46,242 nt of DNA from Eudoraea sp. (GTDB lineage Bacteria; Bacteroidota; Bacteroidia; Flavobacteriales; Flavobacteriaceae): NCBI GenBank assembly GCA_024639765.1, contig JAHEHU010000017.1:1-46242 (forward strand). Reading direction: 5' to 3'. The stretch's first letter is position 1. Every line of letters begins with the position of its first letter. The notes under the pieces were generated by a model, which saw nothing but the letters and a program-made list of their open reading frames with translations, searched no databases and was not told the DNA's origin. A program made the translations under genes and the position numbers. Shown here piece after piece: positions 17,442 through 26,161 of this stretch.

Positions 17442-18080
17442 ATGAAAACCTTTATTTGGACCTTTTTTATACTACTACTGGCCTGTTCCGACACAGAAAT
17501 TGTCAGTAGTTGGAAGAATCCTGATATTGTTCTTTTCGATGCCTACAAAGTACTGGTGGTTGGGATGACCCCCAATGCTGATGCCAGATTGGAATTTGAG
17601 ACCAGGATGACAGATAAATTTATACAGAGTGGTGTTGAAGCCATGAGGAGTATAGATCTATTTGATGTAGCTTTTACCACCTCAGTGCGAACAGATCGAG
17701 AATTGGATGAAGTGGAAGAACGACTGCTTGCAAAAGATTTTGATGCCATTCTCTTTACGAAAATATTAGGTTCCGAGAGCCGGCAAACCCTGAGTAAGAA
17801 ACTTTCGGAGTTGGACAGGAACAACCGCAGATTTAAGGACGATTATTTAAGTCATCAAAACATCTATTATGAAGATGAATACTATGAACAATTCACGGTT
17901 TATTTTGTAGAAACTGCCTTGTATTGTATTTGCGTTGATAAGGAGCGAGATCTTATTTGGAGAGGGGTTATAGAGGTTTCCGATCCTATAGAGTCAGAGG
18001 ATACCATTGAAGAATACATAGATCTTGTGGTATCTACCATGCAAAATGAGGATCTTATTTTCAGAAAAGAAAAACAATAA
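17442..18080 (+). CDS. Putative lipoprotein of unknown function (possibly DUF4136-like)
   Basis: A 212-residue protein with a lipoprotein signal peptide (MKTFIWTFFILLLACSDTE; lipobox LLAC). The mature start SSWKNPDIVLFDAYKVLVVGM and the alternating strand and helix pattern recall DUF4136-like periplasmic proteins, but I am not certain. The middle is strongly acidic and tyrosine-rich (YYEDEYYEQF). It is probably anchored in the outer or inner membrane facing the periplasm. It has its own Crp/Fnr-type promoter and converges with the cardiolipin synthase gene, suggesting an envelope role within the stress response. Confidence 0.7.
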   Translation: MKTFIWTFFILLLACSDTEIVSSWKNPDIVLFDAYKVLVVGMTPNADARLEFETRMTDKFIQSGVEAMRSIDLFDVAFTTSVRTDRELDEVEERLLAKDFDAILFTKILGSESRQTLSKKLSELDRNNRRFKDDYLSHQNIYYEDEYYEQFTVYFVETALYCICVDKERDLIWRGVIEVSDPIESEDTIEEYIDLVVSTMQNEDLIFRKEKQ

Positions 18081-18107
18081 AGAGATATACTTCAGCTTTT
18101 AAAGAAA

Positions 18108-19553
18108 TTACAAAACAGGCGCAAAGATCCTGGCGGTGCCTTCAATTAATTTATTTAATGCAGGTCTTTGGTTATGTACTTCCATCTTCAATTCGGTACT
18201 CTGTTCACAGTCTCTCAAAAAATTCTTGCGTAGAATCCTCGCCGTGTCTCTGTCGTAAAGCAGTGCGTTCACTTCATAATTGTGCTCAAAACTACGTACA
18301 TCAATATTTGCGGTCCCAATAGAGGCAATATCATCATCACTTACCAGGATCTTGCTGTGTAGAAAGCCATGAGGAAATAAAAAGATACGGACCCCCGATT
18401 TTAGAAACGAATCAAAGTAGGAGCGAACCGTCCAGGAAACAAGTTTGCTATCGCTTTTATCTGCAATTAATAATCGTACGTCTATTCCGCTTAGCGCAGC
18501 CATTTGCAGCGCCATAAGGATCTCATTGCTAGGAATTATATAAGGATTTGTGATATAAAGATACTTCTGTGCTTCATTAATGATAGATAAATACGATTGT
18601 TCAATATTGGGGAAGGCATCATCCGGTCCACTCGGAACTACATGAACAAGCGTTTTCAGATCAGCGTCTGTAGTTTCTTTATATGTAGTTTTCATAGCCA
18701 CTTTTTTCTCGGAGACCATGAACCAATCAGAAATAAAGATATGTTCCATAAAGGATACGGCTTCACCCTGAATCGCGAGGTGCATATCGTGCCATTTCAC
18801 CAGATCTTTGTCTTTTCTTAAATACTTATCTGAAATGTTGATACCCCCGGTAAAGCCAATGATACCATCTACAATTATGATCTTTCGATGATTTCGATAA
18901 TTTAGGGAGGAAAGGAACCGGCCAAAACGAAATGGAAGAAAGGGGTATGCCTCTACTCCTATGGCCTTAAGTTTTTTTATATAGGACGAACTCAATGAAT
19001 AACTACCCACCCCATCATAGATCATCTTTATTTTTACACCTTTTTGGATCTTCTTTTCGAAAATCATCAACAATTTATTAGCTAATATTCCCTCTTCAAA
19101 AATATAGTACTGCAGGTAAATAAAATGTTCTGCCTTTTCCAGAGCTTCAAAGATCTTATTAAATGTGTGTGCGCCATCTTCCAAAAGAGTTACTGCATTA
19201 TGATACGTTGGAGGATAATGTGTGACCTTTTTAATAAGGGTCATCATCTTCTTATATTTAGGTTGGCCAGCATCAGTTTCGATATTTACGGCGTAGGATG
19301 GAAGTTCAATAGAATTATTTCTGAGTCGGGCCAGCCTTTTTTTTCGTCTGTTCCTCCCCAGCATTATGTATAATAGAATACCAGCAACGGGAATTGTAAA
19401 GATGACAAGAAGCCAGGCCAGGGTTTTGGCAGGACGTACCCCATTGATCAATAATCCAATGATCATAAAAAGTGCGAGGAGTATATAAAGGATAACCAGG
19501 GAAGGTATAAGCATTCGTTCGGTTGTTCTTATAGATACACCTAAAGGTACCAC
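18108..19553 (-). CDS. cls: Cardiolipin synthase (phospholipase D superfamily)
   Basis: A 481-residue protein with two N-terminal membrane helices followed by two PLD domains. The catalytic HKD motifs are HRKIIIVDGIIGFTGGIN and HSKILVSDDDIASIGTAN (H-x-K-x4-D). It condenses two phosphatidylglycerols into cardiolipin at the inner membrane. The start is uncertain: the first Met (19553) adds 13 residues before a second Met (19514, MLIPSLVILYILLALF) that directly begins the first membrane helix. It is the last gene of the stress island, and a role in envelope adaptation is plausible. Confidence 0.9.
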   Translation of the reverse strand: MVPLGVSIRTTERMLIPSLVILYILLALFMIIGLLINGVRPAKTLAWLLVIFTIPVAGILLYIMLGRNRRKKRLARLRNNSIELPSYAVNIETDAGQPKYKKMMTLIKKVTHYPPTYHNAVTLLEDGAHTFNKIFEALEKAEHFIYLQYYIFEEGILANKLLMIFEKKIQKGVKIKMIYDGVGSYSLSSSYIKKLKAIGVEAYPFLPFRFGRFLSSLNYRNHRKIIIVDGIIGFTGGINISDKYLRKDKDLVKWHDMHLAIQGEAVSFMEHIFISDWFMVSEKKVAMKTTYKETTDADLKTLVHVVPSGPDDAFPNIEQSYLSIINEAQKYLYITNPYIIPSNEILMALQMAALSGIDVRLLIADKSDSKLVSWTVRSYFDSFLKSGVRIFLFPHGFLHSKILVSDDDIASIGTANIDVRSFEHNYEVNALLYDRDTARILRKNFLRDCEQSTELKMEVHNQRPALNKLIEGTARIFAPVL

Positions 19554-19680
19554 AGAATATTGACAATATGGAACAGAAGTTCAAAGTAATATGCCTCTTC
19601 TTTCTTAAAATAAGGCAACCATCATATTGATGCGTAGAACCTAATTTTCGAGAATATCACAGTAGACCTACACTAAAAGA

Positions 19681-19716
19681 ATTACCATATTTACATTAAA
19701 ATATGTAGTAATATTG
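19681..19716. promoter_or_regulatory. AT-rich inverted repeat upstream of the PLP enzyme operon
   Basis: The 217-bp gap between cls and the next gene holds no ORF. Within it, ATTACCATAT (19681-19690) is mirrored by ATATGTAGTAAT (19701-19712) apart from a 2-base insertion. Inside lies TACAT-N6-ATGTA (19692-19707). A weak -7-like box, TAATATTG (19709-19716), overlaps the right arm. This is a possible operator-promoter for the 19771-26161 operon; support is weak. Confidence 0.3.
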
Positions 19717-19770
19717 CTTTATTATATAAGATGATTTTAGTATACTCAAAGGAACTAATTAGGGCTGATT

Positions 19771-20832
19771 ATGAATCTTCGCGATGGTGTTAAAACGGCA
19801 GAAAACAAGGTCTCTTCGGAGACTTTAAAGCTTAGTGAATTTGTGATGGACCAGAGCAAATCAGTGACAGATCGTCTGGAAAGTTTTGAAGATATCCTTA
19901 ATCTTGAGGTGGGGGATACCGCCCTTAATAGGGCAAAAGCCTTGGAGCGTGAATTCAATATACGACAGCTGTACATCAAATACGAAGGAGACAACCCCAC
20001 AGGGACCCAGAAAGATCGTATAGCTTTCGCACAGGTGTATGATGCACTACGACGCGATTTTAATGTGGTATCTCTTGCTACTTGCGGAAACTATGGTGTT
20101 GCTGTTGCTTTGGCGGCAAGCCTGGCAGGGATGCATTGTAAGATCTATATACCCGAGTCCTATCATACCGATAGAATTGAAGAAATGAAATCCCTGAATG
20201 CCGAAATTATCAGGCTACCCGGCAGCTATGAAGATGTGGTTGCCCAAAGCACAGAACTGGCAAAAGCCAATGAATGGTACGATGCCAATCCGGGTGCTAT
20301 GAATACTCCTTTACAGATATCGGCGTATGCACAGATCGCAAATGAGATATATGAAGACCTGGGTGATGCTCCAAAATACTGTGCGGTTCCCGTTTCAAAT
20401 GGTACCCTGCTGGCTGGGATCTACAGGGGGTTTGTTAGTTTGTATAAACGGGGGAAAACATCCAGGATACCAAAAATGATCGCTGCCTCTTCTTCCTTTA
20501 AGAACCCAATAGTACAATCGTTTAATAAGGGCTTGGACCATTGTAAGGACCTAGAACCGAAGAATATAAAAGAAACCAAATACAATGAACCTCTTATCAA
20601 TTGGCATAGTTTTGATGGAGAGGAAGCATTATACGCCATTCGCGAATCTGAAGGTGAAGCAGTGAATGTGAGTGACAGGAAGCTGAGGGAGATGAGTGCT
20701 TTTCTGCACAAAAAAGAGGGATTCAGGATTCTTCCGGCCTCAACGGCAGGGTTGATCGCCTTGTTGGAGATCCACGAACAGAATTCTTTGGAACCAGATC
20801 GGTATGTGGCTATTCTAACTGCAAAAAACTAA
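19771..20832 (+). CDS. PLP-dependent fold-type II enzyme, threonine-synthase-like
   Basis: A 353-residue enzyme of the tryptophan-synthase-beta fold (threonine synthase, threonine/serine dehydratase, cysteine synthase). The PLP lysine is K81 in DNPTGTQKDR, and the cofactor phosphate loop is seen in ATCGNYGVAVALAASLAG (about 108-125). It lacks the long N-terminal domain of classical threonine synthase, so a housekeeping ThrC role is doubtful. It could be a lyase, racemase or beta-replacement enzyme. It leads a plus-strand block with the DgcN-like gene 10 bp downstream, so a role in the same amino-acid-related pathway is inferred. Confidence 0.75.
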   Translation: MNLRDGVKTAENKVSSETLKLSEFVMDQSKSVTDRLESFEDILNLEVGDTALNRAKALEREFNIRQLYIKYEGDNPTGTQKDRIAFAQVYDALRRDFNVVSLATCGNYGVAVALAASLAGMHCKIYIPESYHTDRIEEMKSLNAEIIRLPGSYEDVVAQSTELAKANEWYDANPGAMNTPLQISAYAQIANEIYEDLGDAPKYCAVPVSNGTLLAGIYRGFVSLYKRGKTSRIPKMIAASSSFKNPIVQSFNKGLDHCKDLEPKNIKETKYNEPLINWHSFDGEEALYAIRESEGEAVNVSDRKLREMSAFLHKKEGFRILPASTAGLIALLEIHEQNSLEPDRYVAILTAKN

Positions 20833-20842
20833 ACCAACAATT

Positions 20843-21913
20843 ATGAAAAAAACGATAGACGGCAAGGCCCTGGTATATTGTGAAGGAGCCTTTAACACCC
20901 CAAATGGTAAAACCGCCCATGGATTGGTGCGCTTCACTGAACGATATGAAGTGGTTGGCGTTATCGATAGCTCCTACACCGGGCTCGATGCAGGAAAAGT
21001 ATTGGATGGGAAAGCAAATGGCATTCCTATTTTTAAAGATCTGAAAACTGCTGCAAGCACATTGGCAGATAAAAATAAAAGTCCTGAAAGTCTGGTTATC
21101 GGCTTGGCACCAGATGGTGGCCGACTTCCAAAAGAAGCAAAACAAACTATTCGCGAAGCCTTGGAACGCAGTTGGAATGTGGATAGTGGTCTGCATGACT
21201 TCCTCAGCAATGATGAATCCCTGATGACCATTGCTCGAAAGAATGGTTGCCGGGTGCGAGATGTTCGTAAAACACCAGACAGGGATAAGCTTCATTTTTT
21301 TACAGGGGATATTGAAAAGGTAGACTGTTTAAAGCTGGCGATCCTGGGAACCGATTCGGCTATAGGCAAGCGCACCACTGCCTGGATACTTGTCCATGCC
21401 TTCCGAAAAGCAGGTTTAAAAGCTGAAATGATCGGTACCGGTCAAACCGGCTGGATGCAAGGTGCCAGGTATAGCATGATTTTGGATAGTTGCATCAATG
21501 ATTTTGTGTCTGGTGAAATAGAACATGCTGTTGTAAGTGCCTGGAAAAATGAAGATCCGGATGTCGTAGTGATAGAAGGGCAGGGGAGCTTAATGAACCC
21601 GGCATACCCCGGAGGATTTGAGATACTTGCAGCGGGCAGACCAGACTATGTGATATTGCAACATGCCCCAAAAAGGAAAGAATATGACGGATTTCCGGGG
21701 TATCGGCTACATTCATTGCCCGAACAAATAAAAGCCATTGAAGTCATTTCCGGAAAGAAAGTGATAGCCATTACGGTGAACCATGAGGAGATGACCAACG
21801 ATGAGATAGAACCTTCCTGTAAAGAGATCACTGAGGAGACAGGAATTCCTGCTTTTGACGTTTTGGCCTTTGGTGCAGATGATTTGGTGGCCATTTTAAA
21901 AAGTAAAGTATAA
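20843..21913 (+). CDS. dgcN: DUF1611 family protein, similar to D-glutamate N-acetyltransferase DgcN
   Basis: A 356-residue DUF1611 protein. An N-terminal Rossmann-like domain (residues 1-155) precedes a P-loop-like domain with LGTDSAIGKRTTAW (168-181) and GTGQTGWMQG (198-207), then VIEGQGSLMNPAYPGGFEIL. In marine Pseudoalteromonas, the DUF1611 protein DgcN acetylates D-Glu, and the enolase-superfamily protein DgcA racemises N-acetyl-D-Glu. A DgcA-like gene lies in the same locus at 32455. The two are usually adjacent, whereas here they are about 10.5 kb apart. The family call is strong; the D-Glu substrate is inferred. It might instead act on a peptide or another amino acid. Confidence 0.68.
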   Translation: MKKTIDGKALVYCEGAFNTPNGKTAHGLVRFTERYEVVGVIDSSYTGLDAGKVLDGKANGIPIFKDLKTAASTLADKNKSPESLVIGLAPDGGRLPKEAKQTIREALERSWNVDSGLHDFLSNDESLMTIARKNGCRVRDVRKTPDRDKLHFFTGDIEKVDCLKLAILGTDSAIGKRTTAWILVHAFRKAGLKAEMIGTGQTGWMQGARYSMILDSCINDFVSGEIEHAVVSAWKNEDPDVVVIEGQGSLMNPAYPGGFEILAAGRPDYVILQHAPKRKEYDGFPGYRLHSLPEQIKAIEVISGKKVIAITVNHEEMTNDEIEPSCKEITEETGIPAFDVLAFGADDLVAILKSKV

Positions 21914-21999
21914 AATCTTGTATGAAGTTGATTGTATGTTTCGGCGCAATACCAGATAAAGGAAGATAGTTTTTAGTCTAGCATAAAAAGAAAAGTAAG

Positions 22000-24900
22000 A
22001 TGTCAAAAAAGTTGGTAATATTCATATGCCTATTCCAATCGGTATTGCTTTTTTCTCAGCAGTATAGTTCACAGGAACTTCAAAAGTTTGTCCAAGAGTT
22101 CAAAAAGGACATCAGGGGTCCATACAAAGATATTCGTTGGTTTTGTACAGACGGTAGTATTCGTCAGCCAAAAGATCCTTGCCCGGACGAGATAGGCCCG
22201 GGAGTACAACACGCCCGTTATAAGGATGTGGTGGAAGACATTGCCAGGAAGAACAACATTTATTTGGGACAGATCCTTGCATATTCAAAACCTAGTGAAT
22301 TCTGGGATCCCAAAAGAAATTTTACACAATTAAAACAGTACCAGTTAGATAAATACCTGCGATCTGTAGACCAGGGATGGATCAACAACAAAGGTAGATA
22401 CTACAGGGGATCTGTTCAGGCTGAAGATGAAACTGCATGGGGGTTGGATTTTTTTAAAGAGATCTTGGGTGCGGACAAAAATCTTCAGCAACATTTCTTT
22501 GTGCTCAGAAACGCCATGAAAGATATACCCTATCAGGAAGATGAGAATATGGCGCAACAGATGAGAAGTCAGTCCAAAGTGATCTCCGATCTTTATCCGG
22601 CATTTATGGATCTTCGTGTAAAGATACATAGCCAGCCGCAAAGGGAAGATATGGAAGCGGTAGAGCTTTTTATTGAAAAGAACAAAGGAAAGTTAAGCCC
22701 GGAGCTTACCACCCAATTTTCATCGCTTTTAAAGTCGATGAATGCGTTTTTTAAGCCTACGGACCTTCAGATGCTATCCAAGGGCCTGCCAGTCATGACA
22801 AATCCTGAGCTTAGTTCTCAACTCTCTAATTTTTTGGTGACTGGGAAGGATGTAATGACACCATCTTCTTTAATTGAAGAGGGGGCCGATCTTATGTGGT
22901 CCATCAGGCAACATATCATTTCGGAGAAAAATCCAAAAACAAGACTTCAATTAATGGATCTGTCCCTGAAGCTTGAAGATATCATCTTTAAGAATGAGAC
23001 CAGCTGGAATCCAACAGACGTAAAGGGGCAGCTACAAAAGATCTGCAGCCTTGGTATGGCTTCGGCAGCAGCGGGCTATATGGAAAAATGGGAGTGGGAG
23101 CAGGTGTTTTCGGCATTGACCAATTTTGAGAAATCTACACTTACTTTAGAAGAACTCATGTACACTTTGGGAAGAGCCAGAAGTGCCGTAGAATGGAGTA
23201 CCAGTACGTTCAAGGCACAATTTGATGAGGTAGTGGCCCTATATGCCCCTTTTGAACCAATGGCCAACAGTTTTATAGATGATAAAATCAGAAGCTCTTT
23301 GGTCTTACAACTCGGTAAGGCGGTAGGTGACCTGGGAAATTTTATTGCAACAGAAGCTGCTCTGACCAATAACGTGGTGGACCTCACAAACCAAAGTGCC
23401 ATCCGTGGTTTAAATCCGGGGTATGCTTTTGGAGAATTAGTCGTGGTTGAAAATATGGCGGACGACCTCGAAGTTTCTTCAGACAAGATTTACATTTTTC
23501 AGAAACCACCTTCAGATCTCAAACCAGTTGCCGGTATCGCCACCGTTGCAGAGGGAAATCTGGTTTCTCATGTTCAACTACTAGCCAGAAATTTAGGTAT
23601 CCCTAATGCCGCCTTATCTGATGAGAATCTTCGGCAATTGAAAAAATATAGTGGGACTCGTGTTTTTTATGCTGTTTCAAATAAAGGTAATGTGCAGATG
23701 AAATCTGAACAAGAGATGTCTGCTGAGGAAAAGGCCCTTTTTGAAAAAAAAGAACGGAAAGATGAAAAAATCGAAGTTCCTGCAGAGGAAATTCGCCTCG
23801 ATGTGGTAAAAGTGCTTAATATGAGGGAAGTAGATGCCTCCAACTCTGGAAAACTATGTGGTCCTAAGGCAGCAAATTTGGGACAGCTAAAGAAAATGTT
23901 CCCTGATGATGTGGTTGAAGGTCTGGTTATACCGTTTGGGATCTTCAAGGAGCATATGGATCAGGATATGCCGGAAACTACCGGTTCGTATTGGGATTTT
24001 TTAAATACCATGTTTGCTGAAGCTGAGGCTATGCGAGCCAACGGGATTACAGAACAAGAGGTAGAACAGTTCCAATTAGAAAAACTTCAGCTTTTGAGAT
24101 CAGTCATCAAAACAATGCCTTTAAAAACCTCATTTGTGGAAGATCTTGAGAATAATTTTAAAGAGGGATTGGGAATGTCATTGGGTGAAATACCGGTTTT
24201 TCTAAGGAGCGATACAAATATGGAGGACTTGAAAGACTTTACCGGAGCCGGACTAAATCTTACCATTTTTAATACTGTAGACAGAGAAAAGATATTACAG
24301 GGGATCAAAGATGTTTGGGCTTCCCCATATACAGAACGCAGCTTTAAATGGAGACAGAAGTACCTGTTGAATCCGGAAAATGTATATCCTTCTATTCTGG
24401 TAATACCCAGTGTGGACGTAGATTACTCTGGGGTTATGATCACCAAGGGAATAAATATGGGTTCCGAAAAAGACCTCACGGTTGCATTTAGCAGGGGAGC
24501 CGGTGGTGCGGTAGACGGACAAGCTGCCGAAACGCATTTGATAACTACGCATGCATCCGTTTTGCTAGCGCCAGCCAGGGATCTGTATCACAACAGATTG
24601 CCCACTACCGGAGGTACTTTAAAAGAGATCGCAACCTTGGAAGACCCTATACTCACGAAAGAGAACATTAAACAGCTAAGGAATTTTGCGATCACCTTGA
24701 GGGACATACTCCCAAAAGCAACAAAATCTGATTATAAAGGAGCCTATGATGTAGAGCTTGGGTTTAAGGATGATAAATTATGGCTTTTCCAGATTCGGCC
24801 GTTTGTTGAAAATAAGAAGGCTATGGGATCCGCTTATTTAGAATCTATTACACCTAAGATCCGAAACGATAAGAAAATTCAACTTTCAACAAAATTATAA
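22000..24900 (+). CDS. Secreted dikinase-like protein (phosphohistidine domain followed by PPDK/PEP-synthase ATP-grasp domain)
   Basis: A 966-residue protein with a Sec signal peptide (MSKKLVIFICLFQSVLLFSQ, cleavage near residue 20). Residues 25-470 are helical and unassigned. Residues 470-575 form a phosphohistidine swivel domain with the putative catalytic H524 in LVSHVQLLARNLGIPNA. Residues 620-950 form a PPDK_N-type ATP-binding domain (GPKAANLGQLKKMF, FLRSDTNMEDLKDFTGAG, final QIRPFVE). PEP synthase and PPDK have the opposite order; the His-then-ATP order is that of glucan, water dikinases. There is no C-terminal PEP/pyruvate barrel. An ATP-dependent dikinase outside the cytoplasm is odd. 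The serine hydrolase gene starts 1 bp downstream. Confidence 0.78.
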   Translation: MSKKLVIFICLFQSVLLFSQQYSSQELQKFVQEFKKDIRGPYKDIRWFCTDGSIRQPKDPCPDEIGPGVQHARYKDVVEDIARKNNIYLGQILAYSKPSEFWDPKRNFTQLKQYQLDKYLRSVDQGWINNKGRYYRGSVQAEDETAWGLDFFKEILGADKNLQQHFFVLRNAMKDIPYQEDENMAQQMRSQSKVISDLYPAFMDLRVKIHSQPQREDMEAVELFIEKNKGKLSPELTTQFSSLLKSMNAFFKPTDLQMLSKGLPVMTNPELSSQLSNFLVTGKDVMTPSSLIEEGADLMWSIRQHIISEKNPKTRLQLMDLSLKLEDIIFKNETSWNPTDVKGQLQKICSLGMASAAAGYMEKWEWEQVFSALTNFEKSTLTLEELMYTLGRARSAVEWSTSTFKAQFDEVVALYAPFEPMANSFIDDKIRSSLVLQLGKAVGDLGNFIATEAALTNNVVDLTNQSAIRGLNPGYAFGELVVVENMADDLEVSSDKIYIFQKPPSDLKPVAGIATVAEGNLVSHVQLLARNLGIPNAALSDENLRQLKKYSGTRVFYAVSNKGNVQMKSEQEMSAEEKALFEKKERKDEKIEVPAEEIRLDVVKVLNMREVDASNSGKLCGPKAANLGQLKKMFPDDVVEGLVIPFGIFKEHMDQDMPETTGSYWDFLNTMFAEAEAMRANGITEQEVEQFQLEKLQLLRSVIKTMPLKTSFVEDLENNFKEGLGMSLGEIPVFLRSDTNMEDLKDFTGAGLNLTIFNTVDREKILQGIKDVWASPYTERSFKWRQKYLLNPENVYPSILVIPSVDVDYSGVMITKGINMGSEKDLTVAFSRGAGGAVDGQAAETHLITTHASVLLAPARDLYHNRLPTTGGTLKEIATLEDPILTKENIKQLRNFAITLRDILPKATKSDYKGAYDVELGFKDDKLWLFQIRPFVENKKAMGSAYLESITPKIRNDKKIQLSTKL

Positions 24901-24901
24901 G

Positions 24902-26161
24902 ATGTATACGACAATTAAATTACTGACTCTTCCGCTACTCTTTGTGCTTCTCAGTGTCTTGCTTTACCCAATAGATGGGTATGAACGAACTGGGATCAAA
25001 CGTCTTAAAAGGTTGGAGTTGATACAATTGGGAGAACTAAAAACTACAACACCTTTGCCGTCAGGTGCTTTAAGGTCCTGGAAGGACATCAGCCTAAATT
25101 TAAGATCCCTGGATACGGATAGCCTATCCACTTTTTTTAATGAGGACGCCCAATTACAAAAAGAGATTAGTGGACTTTTCAGAGGATTGGATAAGAGCTA
25201 TTCCCTTAGTGTAATAGATATATCGGATCCGTCCAAAGTGCGCTATGCACATAGAAATGAAACACTGGGCTATCAACCCGGAAGTGTTGGAAAGCTAGCC
25301 GTATTGGTAGCGATATTTACCCAATTGGAAAAGATATATCCAGACTCCTGGGAAAATAGAATAGCACTTCTTAGGAACAAATCTGTTGCATCTGGTGTTT
25401 GGGGTTTAACAGATGAGCATACAGTACCTATTTATAATTTAGAGAAGAATACCCTTGTTAAGCGACAGGTGATAGCTTCCGATATTTTTACCTTGTACGA
25501 ATGGGTAGATCATATGCTCTCCGTAAGCAATAATGGCGCTGCCAGTATTGTATGGCGCGAAGCAATGCTCATGGCTGCTTTTGGCAGCTCCTATCCCGAT
25601 CTTACCGAAGAACAGGCTCTGGCATATTTTAAGGAGACTCCAAAAAAAGAATTGACAGATCTGGGGAACGATGTCGTAAACCTACCTCTAAGGGCCCTGG
25701 GAATAACCACAGACGAATGGCGGTTAGGAAGTTTTTTCACCAGGGGTGCCAACACATACGTAGGGGACAAGGGCGGTAGCATTGGAACCCCTTTAGGGTT
25801 GATGAAATTCCTCGTAAAGTTGGAACAAGGAAATGTTGTTGATGAAGCCTCCAGTTTGGAAATGAAAAGATTGATGTATATGACTGACCGAAGGATCCGT
25901 TATGCCCAATCTCCGGCTCTAAAGGAAGCAGCAGTGTATTTCAAATCGGGAAGTTTGTATAAATGTGATCGAAGCAAAGGAGAGCCATGCGGTAAGTATG
26001 AGGGGAATGTTCAAAATTTTATGAATTCCGTTATCATAGTTGAACATCCGGATAATTGCAAATATATGGTGGTGCTTATGTCTAATGTACTTCGTAAAAA
26101 TTCAGCGTCGGATCATATGTATCTGGCTTCAAGCATAGATAAAGTCATTCGAAAGGGTTAA
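24902..26161 (+). CDS. Exported serine hydrolase of the beta-lactamase/PBP (SxxK) superfamily
   Basis: A 419-residue protein with an N-terminal signal or anchor helix (residues 4-22). It has the three motifs of the class A beta-lactamase/DD-peptidase fold: S128-V-G-K131, S209-N-N211 and K348-S-G350. It is longer than a class A beta-lactamase (about 290 residues). The extra sequence is mainly a 110-residue N-terminal extension. Four cysteines near the C-terminal part may form disulfides. Activity could be a DD- or D-amino-acid peptidase, amidase or esterase; resistance to beta-lactams is not implied. It starts 1 bp after the dikinase-like gene. Its stop overlaps that of the opposing transporter gene. 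Confidence 0.78.
   Translation: MYTTIKLLTLPLLFVLLSVLLYPIDGYERTGIKRLKRLELIQLGELKTTTPLPSGALRSWKDISLNLRSLDTDSLSTFFNEDAQLQKEISGLFRGLDKSYSLSVIDISDPSKVRYAHRNETLGYQPGSVGKLAVLVAIFTQLEKIYPDSWENRIALLRNKSVASGVWGLTDEHTVPIYNLEKNTLVKRQVIASDIFTLYEWVDHMLSVSNNGAASIVWREAMLMAAFGSSYPDLTEEQALAYFKETPKKELTDLGNDVVNLPLRALGITTDEWRLGSFFTRGANTYVGDKGGSIGTPLGLMKFLVKLEQGNVVDEASSLEMKRLMYMTDRRIRYAQSPALKEAAVYFKSGSLYKCDRSKGEPCGKYEGNVQNFMNSVIIVEHPDNCKYMVVLMSNVLRKNSASDHMYLASSIDKVIRKG

Noticed and set aside
22000-24900. Calling this protein PEP synthase or PPDK
   Set aside because: The domain order is reversed, the C-terminal PEP/pyruvate barrel is missing and it has a signal peptide.
26158-26161. Overlapping stop codons as a frameshift or assembly error
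   Set aside because: The plus-strand TAA (26159-26161) and the minus-strand TAA (26160-26158) simply share TTAA. Both proteins have complete C-termini, so it is a normal convergent overlap.
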